DNA from: NBML01 sp029939535
GTDB taxonomy: Bacteria; Desulfobacterota; Desulfobacteria; Desulfobacterales; Desulfobacteraceae
Assembly: GCA_029939535.1 (NCBI GenBank)
Contig: JAOZST010000039.1
Coordinates: forward strand, 1 to 26,037
DNA: 26,037 nt
Direction of reading: 5' to 3'
Part shown: piece after piece, positions 1 to 8,081 of the stretch
How positions within the stretch are numbered: the stretch's first letter is position 1
Layout of the letters: every line of letters starts with the position of its first letter
The notes under the pieces: generated by a model
Databases searched by the model: none
The model's input: only the letters and a program-made list of their open reading frames with translations
What the model was told of the DNA's origin: nothing
Translations under genes and position numbers: made by a program

Positions 1-2
1 CC

Positions 3-1202
3 AAAAACCCAAAATCAAAAATGCTTAGAACCCATTGCCAGACTTCAGGCTGGAGCCTGACCCTCCAGGATCCCTATAATAATGTGATTAGAACTACCCT
101 AGAATGCCTGTCAGCAGTCCTGGGCGGCACCCAGAGTCTGCATACCAATTCCTTTGATGAGGCGGTTGGGCTGCCAACGGAATTGTCTGCCAGGATTTCC
201 AGAAACACCCAGATTTTGGTTCAGGAAGAATCCCATATTTGCGACGTGGTGGATCCCTTGGGAGGCTCCTATTATGTGGAGAGTCTGACCCAGAATATCA
301 TTGATGAAGTCAGGAAAATTCTGAAGGAAATTGAGGAGCTGGGCGGCATGGCCAAGGCCATTGAATCCGGTATGCCCAAGATGCGTATAGAAGAGGTAGC
401 AGCAAGACGTCAGGCCCGCATTGATAAAGGTGAGGATGTGATTGTGGGGGTCAATAAATACCAGGTTGAGGATGAAGTCCCCATTCCTGTGAGGGAAGTT
501 TCTGAAGATGTCAGAAAAGAACAGGTGGCAAGACTTGTTCAGATCAAAAAAGACAGGGACAATATAGCTGTAAAAAAAGCCTTGGATGATATCACCACAG
601 CCTGTGAAAACGGGGATAACCTTTTGGCTGTCTGCCTGCCCGCAGTTAGAGCCCGGGCAACCGTGGGCGAGATTTCAGATGCCATGGAAAAAGTATTTAC
701 CCGGTTTGTGGCCACAACCCAGTGTATTTCAGGGGTGTATGCTGAAAGTGCTGATCCTGAGACCATTAAAGCCTTAAGAAAACGGACCAGGGAGTTTGAA
801 ACTAAAACCGGACGCAGACCCAGGATCCTGTTGTCAAAAATGGGCCAGGATGGCCATGACCGGGGGGTTAAAGTTATTGCAACCGCCTATGCGGATTTCG
901 GGTTTGACGTGGACCTGGGACCCATGTTCCAGACCCCTGAAGAAGCAGCCAAGATGGCCATAGAAAATGATGTACATATTGTGGGGGTTTCAAGCCTCGC
1001 TGCCGGACATAAAACTCTGGTTCCCCAGGTGATTGAAGAGTTGAAAAATCAGGGAGCTTCTGATATTAAAGTCGTGGTCGGGGGCATAATTCCCCCGGGA
1101 GATTACGCTTTTTTAAAAGAGGCCGGTGCATCGGATGTTTTTGGTCCGGGCACTGTGGTGACGGATTCTGCCAACAGAGCTCTTAACATTATCGGTGCAT
1201 AA
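3..1202 (+). CDS. scpA: Methylmalonyl-CoA mutase, C-terminal part (5' truncated by window)
   Basis: Interconverts (R)-methylmalonyl-CoA and succinyl-CoA using adenosylcobalamin. The frame is open to the window edge: the six codons before the first ATG (position 21) read KNPKSK and run into MLRTHCQTSGWSL, a conserved internal block of the mutase barrel. The gene therefore begins upstream and the ATG is not a start. About 400 residues are visible of a family length near 710-730. The last third is the B12-binding domain, with the DGHDRG cobalamin-ligand motif (about 850-870), then VSSLAAGH and VVVGGIIPP. Because barrel and B12 domain are on one chain, this is a single-chain or catalytic-subunit mutase. 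meaB follows after 83 bp, the usual partner arrangement. Identity is certain; the N-terminal substrate-binding part cannot be seen. Confidence 0.96.
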   Translation, partial: KNPKSKMLRTHCQTSGWSLTLQDPYNNVIRTTLECLSAVLGGTQSLHTNSFDEAVGLPTELSARISRNTQILVQEESHICDVVDPLGGSYYVESLTQNIIDEVRKILKEIEELGGMAKAIESGMPKMRIEEVAARRQARIDKGEDVIVGVNKYQVEDEVPIPVREVSEDVRKEQVARLVQIKKDRDNIAVKKALDDITTACENGDNLLAVCLPAVRARATVGEISDAMEKVFTRFVATTQCISGVYAESADPETIKALRKRTREFETKTGRRPRILLSKMGQDGHDRGVKVIATAYADFGFDVDLGPMFQTPEEAAKMAIENDVHIVGVSSLAAGHKTLVPQVIEELKNQGASDIKVVVGGIIPPGDYAFLKEAGASDVFGPGTVVTDSANRALNIIGA

Positions 1203-1285
1203 AATAGCTGGTTGCATAAAAGAGTTGGGTATATAAAAAAATTAAGTGTTTAAAAATATAGGCCCTAGGGAAAAGAGTAAACATT

Positions 1286-2260
1286 ATGGTAGTGAATGAT
1301 CCGGATGTGTTGTACCAAGGTATCCTGGACAATAACCGGCGTATGATTGCAAAGACCATGACCCTGATTGAAAGCAATCTTCCAGAGCATAAACAGCTTG
1401 CTGGAAAGGTCATGGAAAAAATTCTTCCCTTGACAGGAAAGAGTATCCGGCTGGGGATCACCGGTGTCCCGGGTGTGGGGAAAAGTACATTTATTGAAAA
1501 TTTAGGTGTTTTTCTTGCCCAGGCAGGTCACAGGGTGGCAGTGCTGGCAGTGGACCCCACAAGCCAGCGCAGCGGGGGGTCCATCCTTGGAGACAAAACC
1601 AGGATGGAAAAACTTTCTGCCCTTGAAAATTCCTTTATCCGTCCTTCCCCTGCAGGGGATACCCTGGGAGGTGTGGCTGCAAAGACCCGTGAAATAATGC
1701 TGGTGTGTGAAGCCGCCGGTTTTGACGTTATCCTGGTGGAAACCGTTGGAGTGGGTCAGTCTGAAACCAGTGTAGCCTCCATGGTGGATTTTTTCCTGGT
1801 TCTGATGATTGCCGGAGCCGGGGATGAACTACAGGGTATTAAAAAAGGGGTGCTGGAACTGGCCGATGCCATTGCCATTAACAAGGCAGATGGTGACAAT
1901 ATCCCTGCCGTTGAAAAGGCTAAAAAAGATCTTGAAATTGCCATGCACCTTATTGCCGGGGAAACCACGACCTGGCAGACTCCTGTGCTGACCTGTTCCT
2001 CGGTGATTGAAGACGGAACAAAATCTGTCTGGGAAACCGTGCTGGATCACAGGAGAAAATTTAAAGAGACCAGGGAATTTGATCAAAGACGTAAAAAACA
2101 GTCCCTGGAGTGGATGTGGACCCTTGTGGAAGATGGATTAAAGCAGAGGTTTAAAAATAATATAAAGATAAACCAGCAGATTCCCCTTGTTTCCAGGCAG
2201 GTGGAAAATGAGAAAATTACGCCTTCAGCTGCGGCTGAAGAGCTGTTGTCATATTTATAA
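1286..2260 (+). CDS. meaB: MeaB/ArgK-family GTPase, methylmalonyl-CoA mutase chaperone
   Basis: G3E-family P-loop GTPase. Family members bind methylmalonyl-CoA mutase, gate loading of adenosylcobalamin and protect the enzyme from inactivation. The 324-residue protein shows Walker A GVPGVGKST (60-68), the VDPTSQRSGGSILGDKTRM block, the switch region VETVGVGQSE, and the guanine-specificity motif NKAD (199-202). Length and motif order are normal for the family, which was once misannotated as an arginine/ornithine kinase. Only a weak Shine-Dalgarno (gggaaaagag) precedes the ATG. Its place directly after the mutase gene and before sucC supports the role independently of the motifs. Confidence 0.95.
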   Translation: MVVNDPDVLYQGILDNNRRMIAKTMTLIESNLPEHKQLAGKVMEKILPLTGKSIRLGITGVPGVGKSTFIENLGVFLAQAGHRVAVLAVDPTSQRSGGSILGDKTRMEKLSALENSFIRPSPAGDTLGGVAAKTREIMLVCEAAGFDVILVETVGVGQSETSVASMVDFFLVLMIAGAGDELQGIKKGVLELADAIAINKADGDNIPAVEKAKKDLEIAMHLIAGETTTWQTPVLTCSSVIEDGTKSVWETVLDHRRKFKETREFDQRRKKQSLEWMWTLVEDGLKQRFKNNIKINQQIPLVSRQVENEKITPSAAAEELLSYL

Positions 2261-2301
2261 TGTAAGAAATTACTAAGAAATAATAAATTAAGGAATAATA
2301 A

Positions 2302-3462
2302 ATGAAAATACATGAATATCAGGCAAAGGAATTGTTTAGAAAATATAATGTTCCAGTTCCTGAAGGAAAGGCTGTCTTTTCCGTGGAAGAAGCAAAGGAA
2401 GCTGCCAAAGAACTTGGGAGCTTTCCCGTTGTGGTCAAGGCACAAATCCATGCCGGGGGCAGGGGAAAAGGCGGGGGCGTGAAGCTGGCCGCTGACCTGG
2501 AGGAGGTGGAGACCCTGGCCAGTGAGATTCTGGGCATGACCCTTGTGACCCACCAGACAGGTCCTGAAGGAAAACTTGTTCAAAAACTTCTCATCGAGGC
2601 AGGCCAGAAGATTGAAAAAGAATTGTACCTGAGCCTTCTGGTGGACCGGGCAACAGCTTCCGTGGTTATCATGGCCAGCAGGGAAGGAGGCATGGACATA
2701 GAAAAAGTAGCTTCAGAAACTCCTGAAAAAATCATAAAGGTCCAGGTGGACCCCCTCATGGGTATCCAGGGGTACCAGCTAAGGGAAGTGGGGTTTGGTC
2801 TTGAAATCCCTTCTGCTGCTATGAAGCAGTTTTCAGGCCTTTTATCAAATCTTTATAAATTTTTTGTTGTCAATGACTGCTCCCTTGTGGAAATCAACCC
2901 CCTGATTCTGACAACTGACAACCAGGTTCTTGCCCTGGATGCCAAGGTGGATTTTGATTCCAATGCCCTGCACCGCCATAAAGATCTCCTGGAACTTCGG
3001 GATCTTGATGAAGAAGATCCTTTGGAGGTGGAAGCCTCCAAATTTAATTTAAATTATATCAATCTGGACGGCAATGTGGGCAATATTGTCAATGGTGCAG
3101 GACTTGCCATGGCAACCATGGATATTATTAAAAATGCCGGAGCAACCCCTGCCAATTTCATGGATGTGGGGGGCGGAGCCAGTGCAGAACAGGTTGAAAA
3201 CGCTTTACGGATCATACTGGCAGACGACAAGGTGCGTGCTGTGCTCATCAATATTTTCGGCGGTATTTTACGATGTGATATCTTTGCCCAGGGGGTTGTG
3301 GATGCTGCCAGAAAGACCAATATTAATATTCCTGTGGTGATTCGCATGGAAGGCACAAACGTGGATGAAGGAAAGAAAATTCTGGCCAGTGCCGGCCTGG
3401 ACCTTACACCTGCCAAAGACCTTTCCGATGCTGCCGAAAAAATTGCAGCAGCTGTTAATTAA
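2302..3462 (+). CDS. sucC: Succinyl-CoA synthetase (ADP/GDP-forming), beta subunit
   Basis: Nucleotide-binding subunit of succinyl-CoA ligase, which converts succinyl-CoA plus NDP and phosphate to succinate, CoA and NTP. The 386-residue protein begins MKIHEYQAKELFRKYNVPVPEG, the canonical start of the ATP-grasp domain. It contains the glycine-rich HAGGRGKGGGVKLA block, the VEINPL segment and the C-terminal CoA-ligase domain with NGAGLAMATMD and NIFGGILRCD. Length matches the usual 385-390 residues. AGGAA lies 7 bp before the ATG, and sucD starts 11 bp after the stop. In this cluster it consumes the mutase product and conserves its thioester energy. ADP versus GDP specificity cannot be read from the sequence. 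Confidence 0.97.
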   Translation: MKIHEYQAKELFRKYNVPVPEGKAVFSVEEAKEAAKELGSFPVVVKAQIHAGGRGKGGGVKLAADLEEVETLASEILGMTLVTHQTGPEGKLVQKLLIEAGQKIEKELYLSLLVDRATASVVIMASREGGMDIEKVASETPEKIIKVQVDPLMGIQGYQLREVGFGLEIPSAAMKQFSGLLSNLYKFFVVNDCSLVEINPLILTTDNQVLALDAKVDFDSNALHRHKDLLELRDLDEEDPLEVEASKFNLNYINLDGNVGNIVNGAGLAMATMDIIKNAGATPANFMDVGGGASAEQVENALRIILADDKVRAVLINIFGGILRCDIFAQGVVDAARKTNINIPVVIRMEGTNVDEGKKILASAGLDLTPAKDLSDAAEKIAAAVN

Positions 3463-3473
3463 AGGAGATAATT

Positions 3474-4340
3474 GTGAGTATATTTGTAAATAAGGACACA
3501 AGGCTTCTGGTCCAGGGAATTACAGGCAATGAAGGCAGTTTCCATGCCAGGCAGTGTATTGAGTACGGAACCAAGGTAGTGGCTGGTGTTACCCCTGGCA
3601 AGGGCGGTCAGAAAATGGATGCTGTGCCGGTGTTTAATACCGTGGCCCAGGCAGTCAATCAAACCGGGGCTGATGCTTCTCTGATTCTTGTTCCCCCGCC
3701 ATTCGGGGCAGATGCCATCATGGAAGCAGCTGATGCCGGTTGTAAAATTATCGTGGCCATCACCGAAGGGATACCCATCCTGGATATGGTAAAGGTGAAA
3801 AATTTTCTTGCCGCAAAAAAATGCAGGCTCATCGGACCCAACTGTCCGGGAATTATTACACCGGAAGAAACCAAGATCGGAATCATGCCGGGCAAGATCC
3901 ACAAAAAGGGAAGTATCGGGGTGATTTCACGATCAGGCACCCTTACCTATGAAGTTGTTGACCAGCTGACAAAACTTGGAATGGGTCAGTCCACCTGCAT
4001 TGGTATTGGTGGAGATCCTGTGAACGGAACTAATTTTATAGATGTATTGTCTGCATTCCAGGATGATGATGAGACCTCGGCCGTTGTCATGGTGGGTGAA
4101 ATAGGGGGCAGTGCAGAAGAGGAAGCCGCAGCTTATATAAAGGCCAATATGACAAAACCTGTGGTTGGCTTTATCGCTGGGCTGACAGCACCTCCGGGTA
4201 GAAGAATGGGACATGCCGGTGCCATTATTTCAGGGGCCAGCGGTACAGGAGAAGTAAAAATTCAGGCATTCAGGAACAATGGAATCCATGTCTGTGAGAA
4301 CCTGGGACAAATTGGAAGGATTTGTAAAGAAGTATTTTAA
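3474..4340 (+). CDS. sucD: Succinyl-CoA synthetase, alpha subunit (GTG start)
   Basis: Catalytic alpha subunit, which binds CoA in an N-terminal Rossmann fold and is phosphorylated on a histidine during turnover. The 288-residue protein has the CoA-binding segment around TGNEGSFHARQ, the GPNCPGIITPEE block, GVISRSGTLTYE, and the active-site motif GHAGAIISG with the phosphorylated histidine at 247. Length is typical for the family. The start is GTG at 3474, chosen because AAAGGAGA (3461-3468) sits 5 bp upstream and because the protein then begins in register with family members (SIFVNKDTRLLVQG). It is translated as a pair with sucC. Confidence 0.97.
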   Translation: MSIFVNKDTRLLVQGITGNEGSFHARQCIEYGTKVVAGVTPGKGGQKMDAVPVFNTVAQAVNQTGADASLILVPPPFGADAIMEAADAGCKIIVAITEGIPILDMVKVKNFLAAKKCRLIGPNCPGIITPEETKIGIMPGKIHKKGSIGVISRSGTLTYEVVDQLTKLGMGQSTCIGIGGDPVNGTNFIDVLSAFQDDDETSAVVMVGEIGGSAEEEAAAYIKANMTKPVVGFIAGLTAPPGRRMGHAGAIISGASGTGEVKIQAFRNNGIHVCENLGQIGRICKEVF

Positions 4341-4360
4341 ATAACCTTAAGGAGGTTAAA

Positions 4361-5320
4361 TTGGAAAGTTATATTATTGAATCACAAAAGAAAAAGAGCC
4401 GAATACCAGCCCGGCTGGATCTTGCCCAGAGCGGAACCGGCCTTATTCTGGGACTGTTTATGTGGGTGCACATGATCCTTGTGGGGAGTATTCTCCTGGG
4501 GAAAGGTTCTTTTAACTTTGTGGCAAAGACCATGGAATTGTCTTTTCTTTCAGATACGGGTCAGGGATATCCTGTTGTTGTCTTTTTTGCTGTTCTGGGT
4601 GTTTTTACCATGTTTATACTCCATGCATTGCTTGGAGTTCGCAAATTTCCCATTTCCTGGAAGCAGCACAGGATCATAAGAGACCAGATGGAGATGATGA
4701 ATCATACAGATACCAACCTCTGGTATATTCAGGTGGTCACAGCCTTTATCATGTTTTTTGCAGGATCTGTTCATCTGTATATCATGCTGACCAATCCGGG
4801 GAGCATTGACCCCTATCTGTCGGCAGACCGGATGATTTCCTATAATATGTGGCCTCTCTACCTGATTCTGTTGATCTGCGTAGAACTCCATGCCACCATT
4901 GGTATTTACCGGCTTTGCATGAAATGGGGCTGGTTCCAGGGAAAAGATGCAAGGGCATCCAGAAAAAAACTTAAATTAATAAAAAACAGGCTCACGATTT
5001 TCTTTTTATCCGTTGGTGTGCTTGCATTGCTTGTGTTTGTTGTGATTGGTATCAACCATCGGGACAAGGTTGGTGAAAGGTATAAAAGTCATGGGGCTGT
5101 TGCTGAAAAGATTCATGTGGAAGAAGCAGCGCCGGCAGTTGAAGCAGCTTTGGCAGTTGAAGAGGATGTTCCTGTGGTTGAAGAGGATGCTCCTGTAACA
5201 GAAGAGACCCATGCTCTGGCAGAAGAACCAGTCATTGAAGAAGTCAGCCCCATGGAAGAAGATGCCCATGGAATGGCAGAAGATGTCCATGACAACACGC
5301 AACCAGTCGAAACAAATTAA
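4361..5320 (+). CDS. frdC: Succinate dehydrogenase/fumarate reductase cytochrome b subunit with long acidic tail (TTG start)
   Basis: Membrane anchor that carries two haems b and the quinone site. It starts at TTG, with AAGGAGG 5 bp upstream, giving 319 residues. Five membrane segments are visible (about 27-47, 71-93, 122-144, 164-187, 211-231). Histidines 37, 88, 138 and 177 have nearly the same spacing as the four haem ligands of the Wolinella succinogenes enzyme (44/93/143/182), and Glu175 sits two residues before the last one, like the Wolinella E-pathway glutamate. The odd part is residues 246-319, a tail rich in Glu, Ala, Val and Pro with 23 acidic and one lysine residue, absent from the roughly 256-residue Wolinella protein. 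A 21-bp near-repeat (5156-5176, 5177-5197) lies in it. Positive-inside topology puts the tail in the periplasm. frdA follows after 14 bp. Confidence 0.93.
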   Translation: MESYIIESQKKKSRIPARLDLAQSGTGLILGLFMWVHMILVGSILLGKGSFNFVAKTMELSFLSDTGQGYPVVVFFAVLGVFTMFILHALLGVRKFPISWKQHRIIRDQMEMMNHTDTNLWYIQVVTAFIMFFAGSVHLYIMLTNPGSIDPYLSADRMISYNMWPLYLILLICVELHATIGIYRLCMKWGWFQGKDARASRKKLKLIKNRLTIFFLSVGVLALLVFVVIGINHRDKVGERYKSHGAVAEKIHVEEAAPAVEAALAVEEDVPVVEEDAPVTEETHALAEEPVIEEVSPMEEDAHGMAEDVHDNTQPVETN

Positions 5321-5334
5321 TAGGGGAAAGTTAA

Positions 5335-7305
5335 ATGAAAGTCATATATACGGATTCACTTGTTATCGGTGGCGGCCTGGCAGGTTTAAGAGTTGCCATT
5401 GCTGCCACCCAGAGGGGATATGATGCCATAGTCCTTTCCTTGATTCCTGCAAAACGATCACATTCTGCCGCGGCCCAGGGGGGTATGCAGGCAAGCCTTG
5501 GCGCAGGAATAAAGGGTGAAGGGGATGATGAAGAGATCCATTTTGCAGATACAGTAAAGGGAAGCGACTGGGGGTGTGACCAGGACGTGGCAAGGATGTT
5601 TGTGAACACAGCACCCAAGGCCATACGCCAGCTAACAGCCTGGGGCGTTCCCTGGTCACGGGTTACCCGGGGTGACAGGGAAGTAGTTATTAATGGGAAA
5701 AAAGTTATTATCACGGAAAAAGATGAAGCCCATGGCCTGATCAATTCCCGGGATTTTGGAGGTACAAAAAAATGGCGGACCTGTTATACCTCTGACGGAA
5801 CAGGCCATACCATGCTCTATGCCATGGACAACAAAGCCATTCAGCTGGGTATCCAAGTCCATGAAAGAAAAGAAGCCATTGCCCTGATCCATGAAGACGG
5901 TGTCTGCTACGGGGCCATTGTACGGGATTTGATCACAGGAGAACTCATTGCCTATGTGGCAAAAGCCACGACAATTGCCACGGGAGGATATGGAAGACTT
6001 TACGCCATCTCTACCAATGCAGTTATTTCAGAAGGAATTGGAACTGCCATTGCCCTGGAAACAGGGGTTGCCACCCTGGGGAATATGGAAGCGGTTCAGT
6101 TCCATCCCACAGCCATTGTACCGGTTGGTATCCTCACCACGGAAGGATGCCGGGGTGATGGTGGTCTTCTTCTGGATAAGGATGGTTATCGGTTTATGCC
6201 GGATTATGAACCAGGCAAAAAAGAATTGGCATCCAGGGATGTCGTGTCCAGAAGAATTCTCGAGCACATGAGAAAGGGCAAGGGGGTTGCCTCCCGCTAT
6301 GGGGATCATGTCTGGCTGGATATTACCCTTCTGGGCCGTCCACATATTGAAAAGAATCTGAGGGAAGTTAAGGAAATCTGTGAATATTTTCTCGGGATTG
6401 ATCCGGCCAAGGAGTATATCCCGGTCAGGCCGACCCAGCATTATTCCATGGGTGGGGTCAGAACCAAGGCCACCGGCGAAAGCCAGACTTTGAAGGGCCT
6501 TTTCTCCGCTGGTGAGGCAGCCTGCTGGGATCTGCACGGGTTCAACCGGCTGGGTGGTAACTCTGTTGCGGAAACCGTGGTGGCGGGAATGATCGTGGGT
6601 GAATTTGTCGCAGATTATTGTGCCCAGAATCCTTTAAATGTAAAAGGCTCCACCATTGAGTATTTTATGAAGAAGGAAGAAAATAAGATTACCGATCTTC
6701 TGGTAAGGGATTTTGGTGAAAATCCCTTTAAGTTGAAAGCTGAGATGCAGAAAATTATGATGGATGACGTGGGAATTTTCAGGAATGCCAAAGACCTTGA
6801 AAAAGCAGTTGAAGAGTTGAAAGTTTTGAACCAGCGGGCAAAAAATATTGCCTTGAGAAACAGGATCAGCTCATCCAACCCGGAACTGGTGGAGGCGATC
6901 CGTGTACCCAAAATGATTAAACTGGCCCAGTGCGTTGCCTATGGCGCCATGCTCAGGACGGAAAGCCGGGGCGGTCATGCAAGGGAAGATTATCCGGAAA
7001 GAAATGACAGGGACTGGTTAAAACGGACCCTTACCACCTGGAAAGATGATTCTGCAGATCTTCCTGAAATCTCCTATGAAGAACTGGATATCATGAAAAT
7101 GGAACTGCCTCCGGCATCCAGGGGGTATGGTGTGGATAATACAGTCCATCATCCAGATACAGCAAAACGGGAACAGGAAATTCAAGAGATCAAAAAAAAT
7201 AACCCGGATGTGGACAGGTTTGAGCTTCAGAAATTATTGAACCCCATCCCGATTCCGGAAAAATTTAAAGGTAAAAATGAGCGTATAGGCAGGGGGTTTA
7301 AATAA
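5335..7305 (+). CDS. frdA: Succinate dehydrogenase/fumarate reductase flavoprotein subunit
   Basis: Cytoplasmic catalytic subunit interconverting succinate and fumarate on covalently bound FAD. The protein is 656 residues, the same length as I recall for the Wolinella succinogenes FrdA. Visible motifs are the dinucleotide-binding VIGGGLAG (10-17), the FAD-attachment motif RSHSAAAQGG with His43, HPTAIVP and EGCRGDGGLLLDKDG in the capping/active-site region, the YSMGGVRT motif, and HGFNRLGGNSVAE near the FAD. The ribosome binding site is a G-rich AGGGGAAAG just before the ATG. It lies between the cytochrome b and iron-sulfur genes, and its stop overlaps the frdB start by one base. In an organism oxidising propionate or acetate it would run as a succinate dehydrogenase; sequence alone does not fix direction. 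Confidence 0.97.
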   Translation: MKVIYTDSLVIGGGLAGLRVAIAATQRGYDAIVLSLIPAKRSHSAAAQGGMQASLGAGIKGEGDDEEIHFADTVKGSDWGCDQDVARMFVNTAPKAIRQLTAWGVPWSRVTRGDREVVINGKKVIITEKDEAHGLINSRDFGGTKKWRTCYTSDGTGHTMLYAMDNKAIQLGIQVHERKEAIALIHEDGVCYGAIVRDLITGELIAYVAKATTIATGGYGRLYAISTNAVISEGIGTAIALETGVATLGNMEAVQFHPTAIVPVGILTTEGCRGDGGLLLDKDGYRFMPDYEPGKKELASRDVVSRRILEHMRKGKGVASRYGDHVWLDITLLGRPHIEKNLREVKEICEYFLGIDPAKEYIPVRPTQHYSMGGVRTKATGESQTLKGLFSAGEAACWDLHGFNRLGGNSVAETVVAGMIVGEFVADYCAQNPLNVKGSTIEYFMKKEENKITDLLVRDFGENPFKLKAEMQKIMMDDVGIFRNAKDLEKAVEELKVLNQRAKNIALRNRISSSNPELVEAIRVPKMIKLAQCVAYGAMLRTESRGGHAREDYPERNDRDWLKRTLTTWKDDSADLPEISYEELDIMKMELPPASRGYGVDNTVHHPDTAKREQEIQEIKKNNPDVDRFELQKLLNPIPIPEKFKGKNERIGRGFK

Positions 7306-8039
7306 TGAGTGATCAAGACAGAATTTTAAAATTTCAAATTTTTAGATATAATCCCCAGAAACCGGGTGATAAACCACGCATGGTAACTTATGAAGTTAAA
7401 GAAGCCACGGGGATGACAATATTTATCGCATTAAATGATATCCGTGAACAGCAGGATCCCTCCCTGCAGTTTGATTTTGTGTGCCGGGCCGGTATCTGCG
7501 GGTCCTGTGCCATGGTGGTGAACGGGAAACCTACCCTTGCCTGCAGGACCATGACTTCTACATTTGAAGACGGTGAGATTAAATTACTGCCCCTGCCCGG
7601 GTTTGAGCTGATCGGGGATTTATCTGTCAACACTGGCAAATTCATGCGGGCCATGAGTGAACGGGTTGAATCATGGATACATGACAAGTTTTCCGATGAA
7701 GTTAATTTTGAAAAACTGGAAGAGCGCATGGACCCGGAAGTGGCAGATGAAATCTATGAGCTGGAACGGTGTGTGGAATGCGGCTGCTGTGTTTCTGCCT
7801 GTGCAACCAAGCGCATGAGGCCTGATTTCCTTTCTGCTGTTGGCTTTATGAGGCTTGCACGGTATTCTCTGGACCCCAGGGATAAAAGGTCGGATGAGGA
7901 GTTCTATGAAATCATGGGTGATGATGATGGCGTATTTGGCTGCATGACTCTTCTGGGTTGTGAGGATTATTGTCCCAAAGACCTGCCCCACCAGACCCAG
8001 ATCGCATATTTGAGAAGAAAAATGGCCCTGATAAGATAA
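7305..8039 (+). CDS. frdB: Succinate dehydrogenase/fumarate reductase iron-sulfur subunit
   Basis: Electron-transfer subunit linking the flavin to the haems. The 244-residue protein has all three cluster motifs. The [2Fe-2S] ligands are C60, C65, C68 and C80 (CRAGICGSC ... C). The [4Fe-4S] site uses C156-x2-C159-x2-C162 plus a cysteine in the C-terminal CEDYCP block. The [3Fe-4S] site is built from C166, C213 and C219. Length agrees with the about 239-residue Wolinella subunit. The ATG overlaps the frdA stop (TAATG), with AGGGGG upstream, so translation is coupled. All expected cysteines are present and no truncation is seen. Confidence 0.97.
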   Translation: MSDQDRILKFQIFRYNPQKPGDKPRMVTYEVKEATGMTIFIALNDIREQQDPSLQFDFVCRAGICGSCAMVVNGKPTLACRTMTSTFEDGEIKLLPLPGFELIGDLSVNTGKFMRAMSERVESWIHDKFSDEVNFEKLEERMDPEVADEIYELERCVECGCCVSACATKRMRPDFLSAVGFMRLARYSLDPRDKRSDEEFYEIMGDDDGVFGCMTLLGCEDYCPKDLPHQTQIAYLRRKMALIR

Positions 8040-8081
8040 AGATAAAGATAAAATATGGGCAGAAATAAGGGGAAAATAATA

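Noticed and set aside
1..23. ATG at 21 as the start of a short methylmalonyl-CoA mutase, or a frameshifted gene
   Set aside because: The frame is open to the window edge and the preceding codons encode KNPKSK, the conserved residues expected just before MLRTHCQTSGW, so the gene is simply cut by the window.
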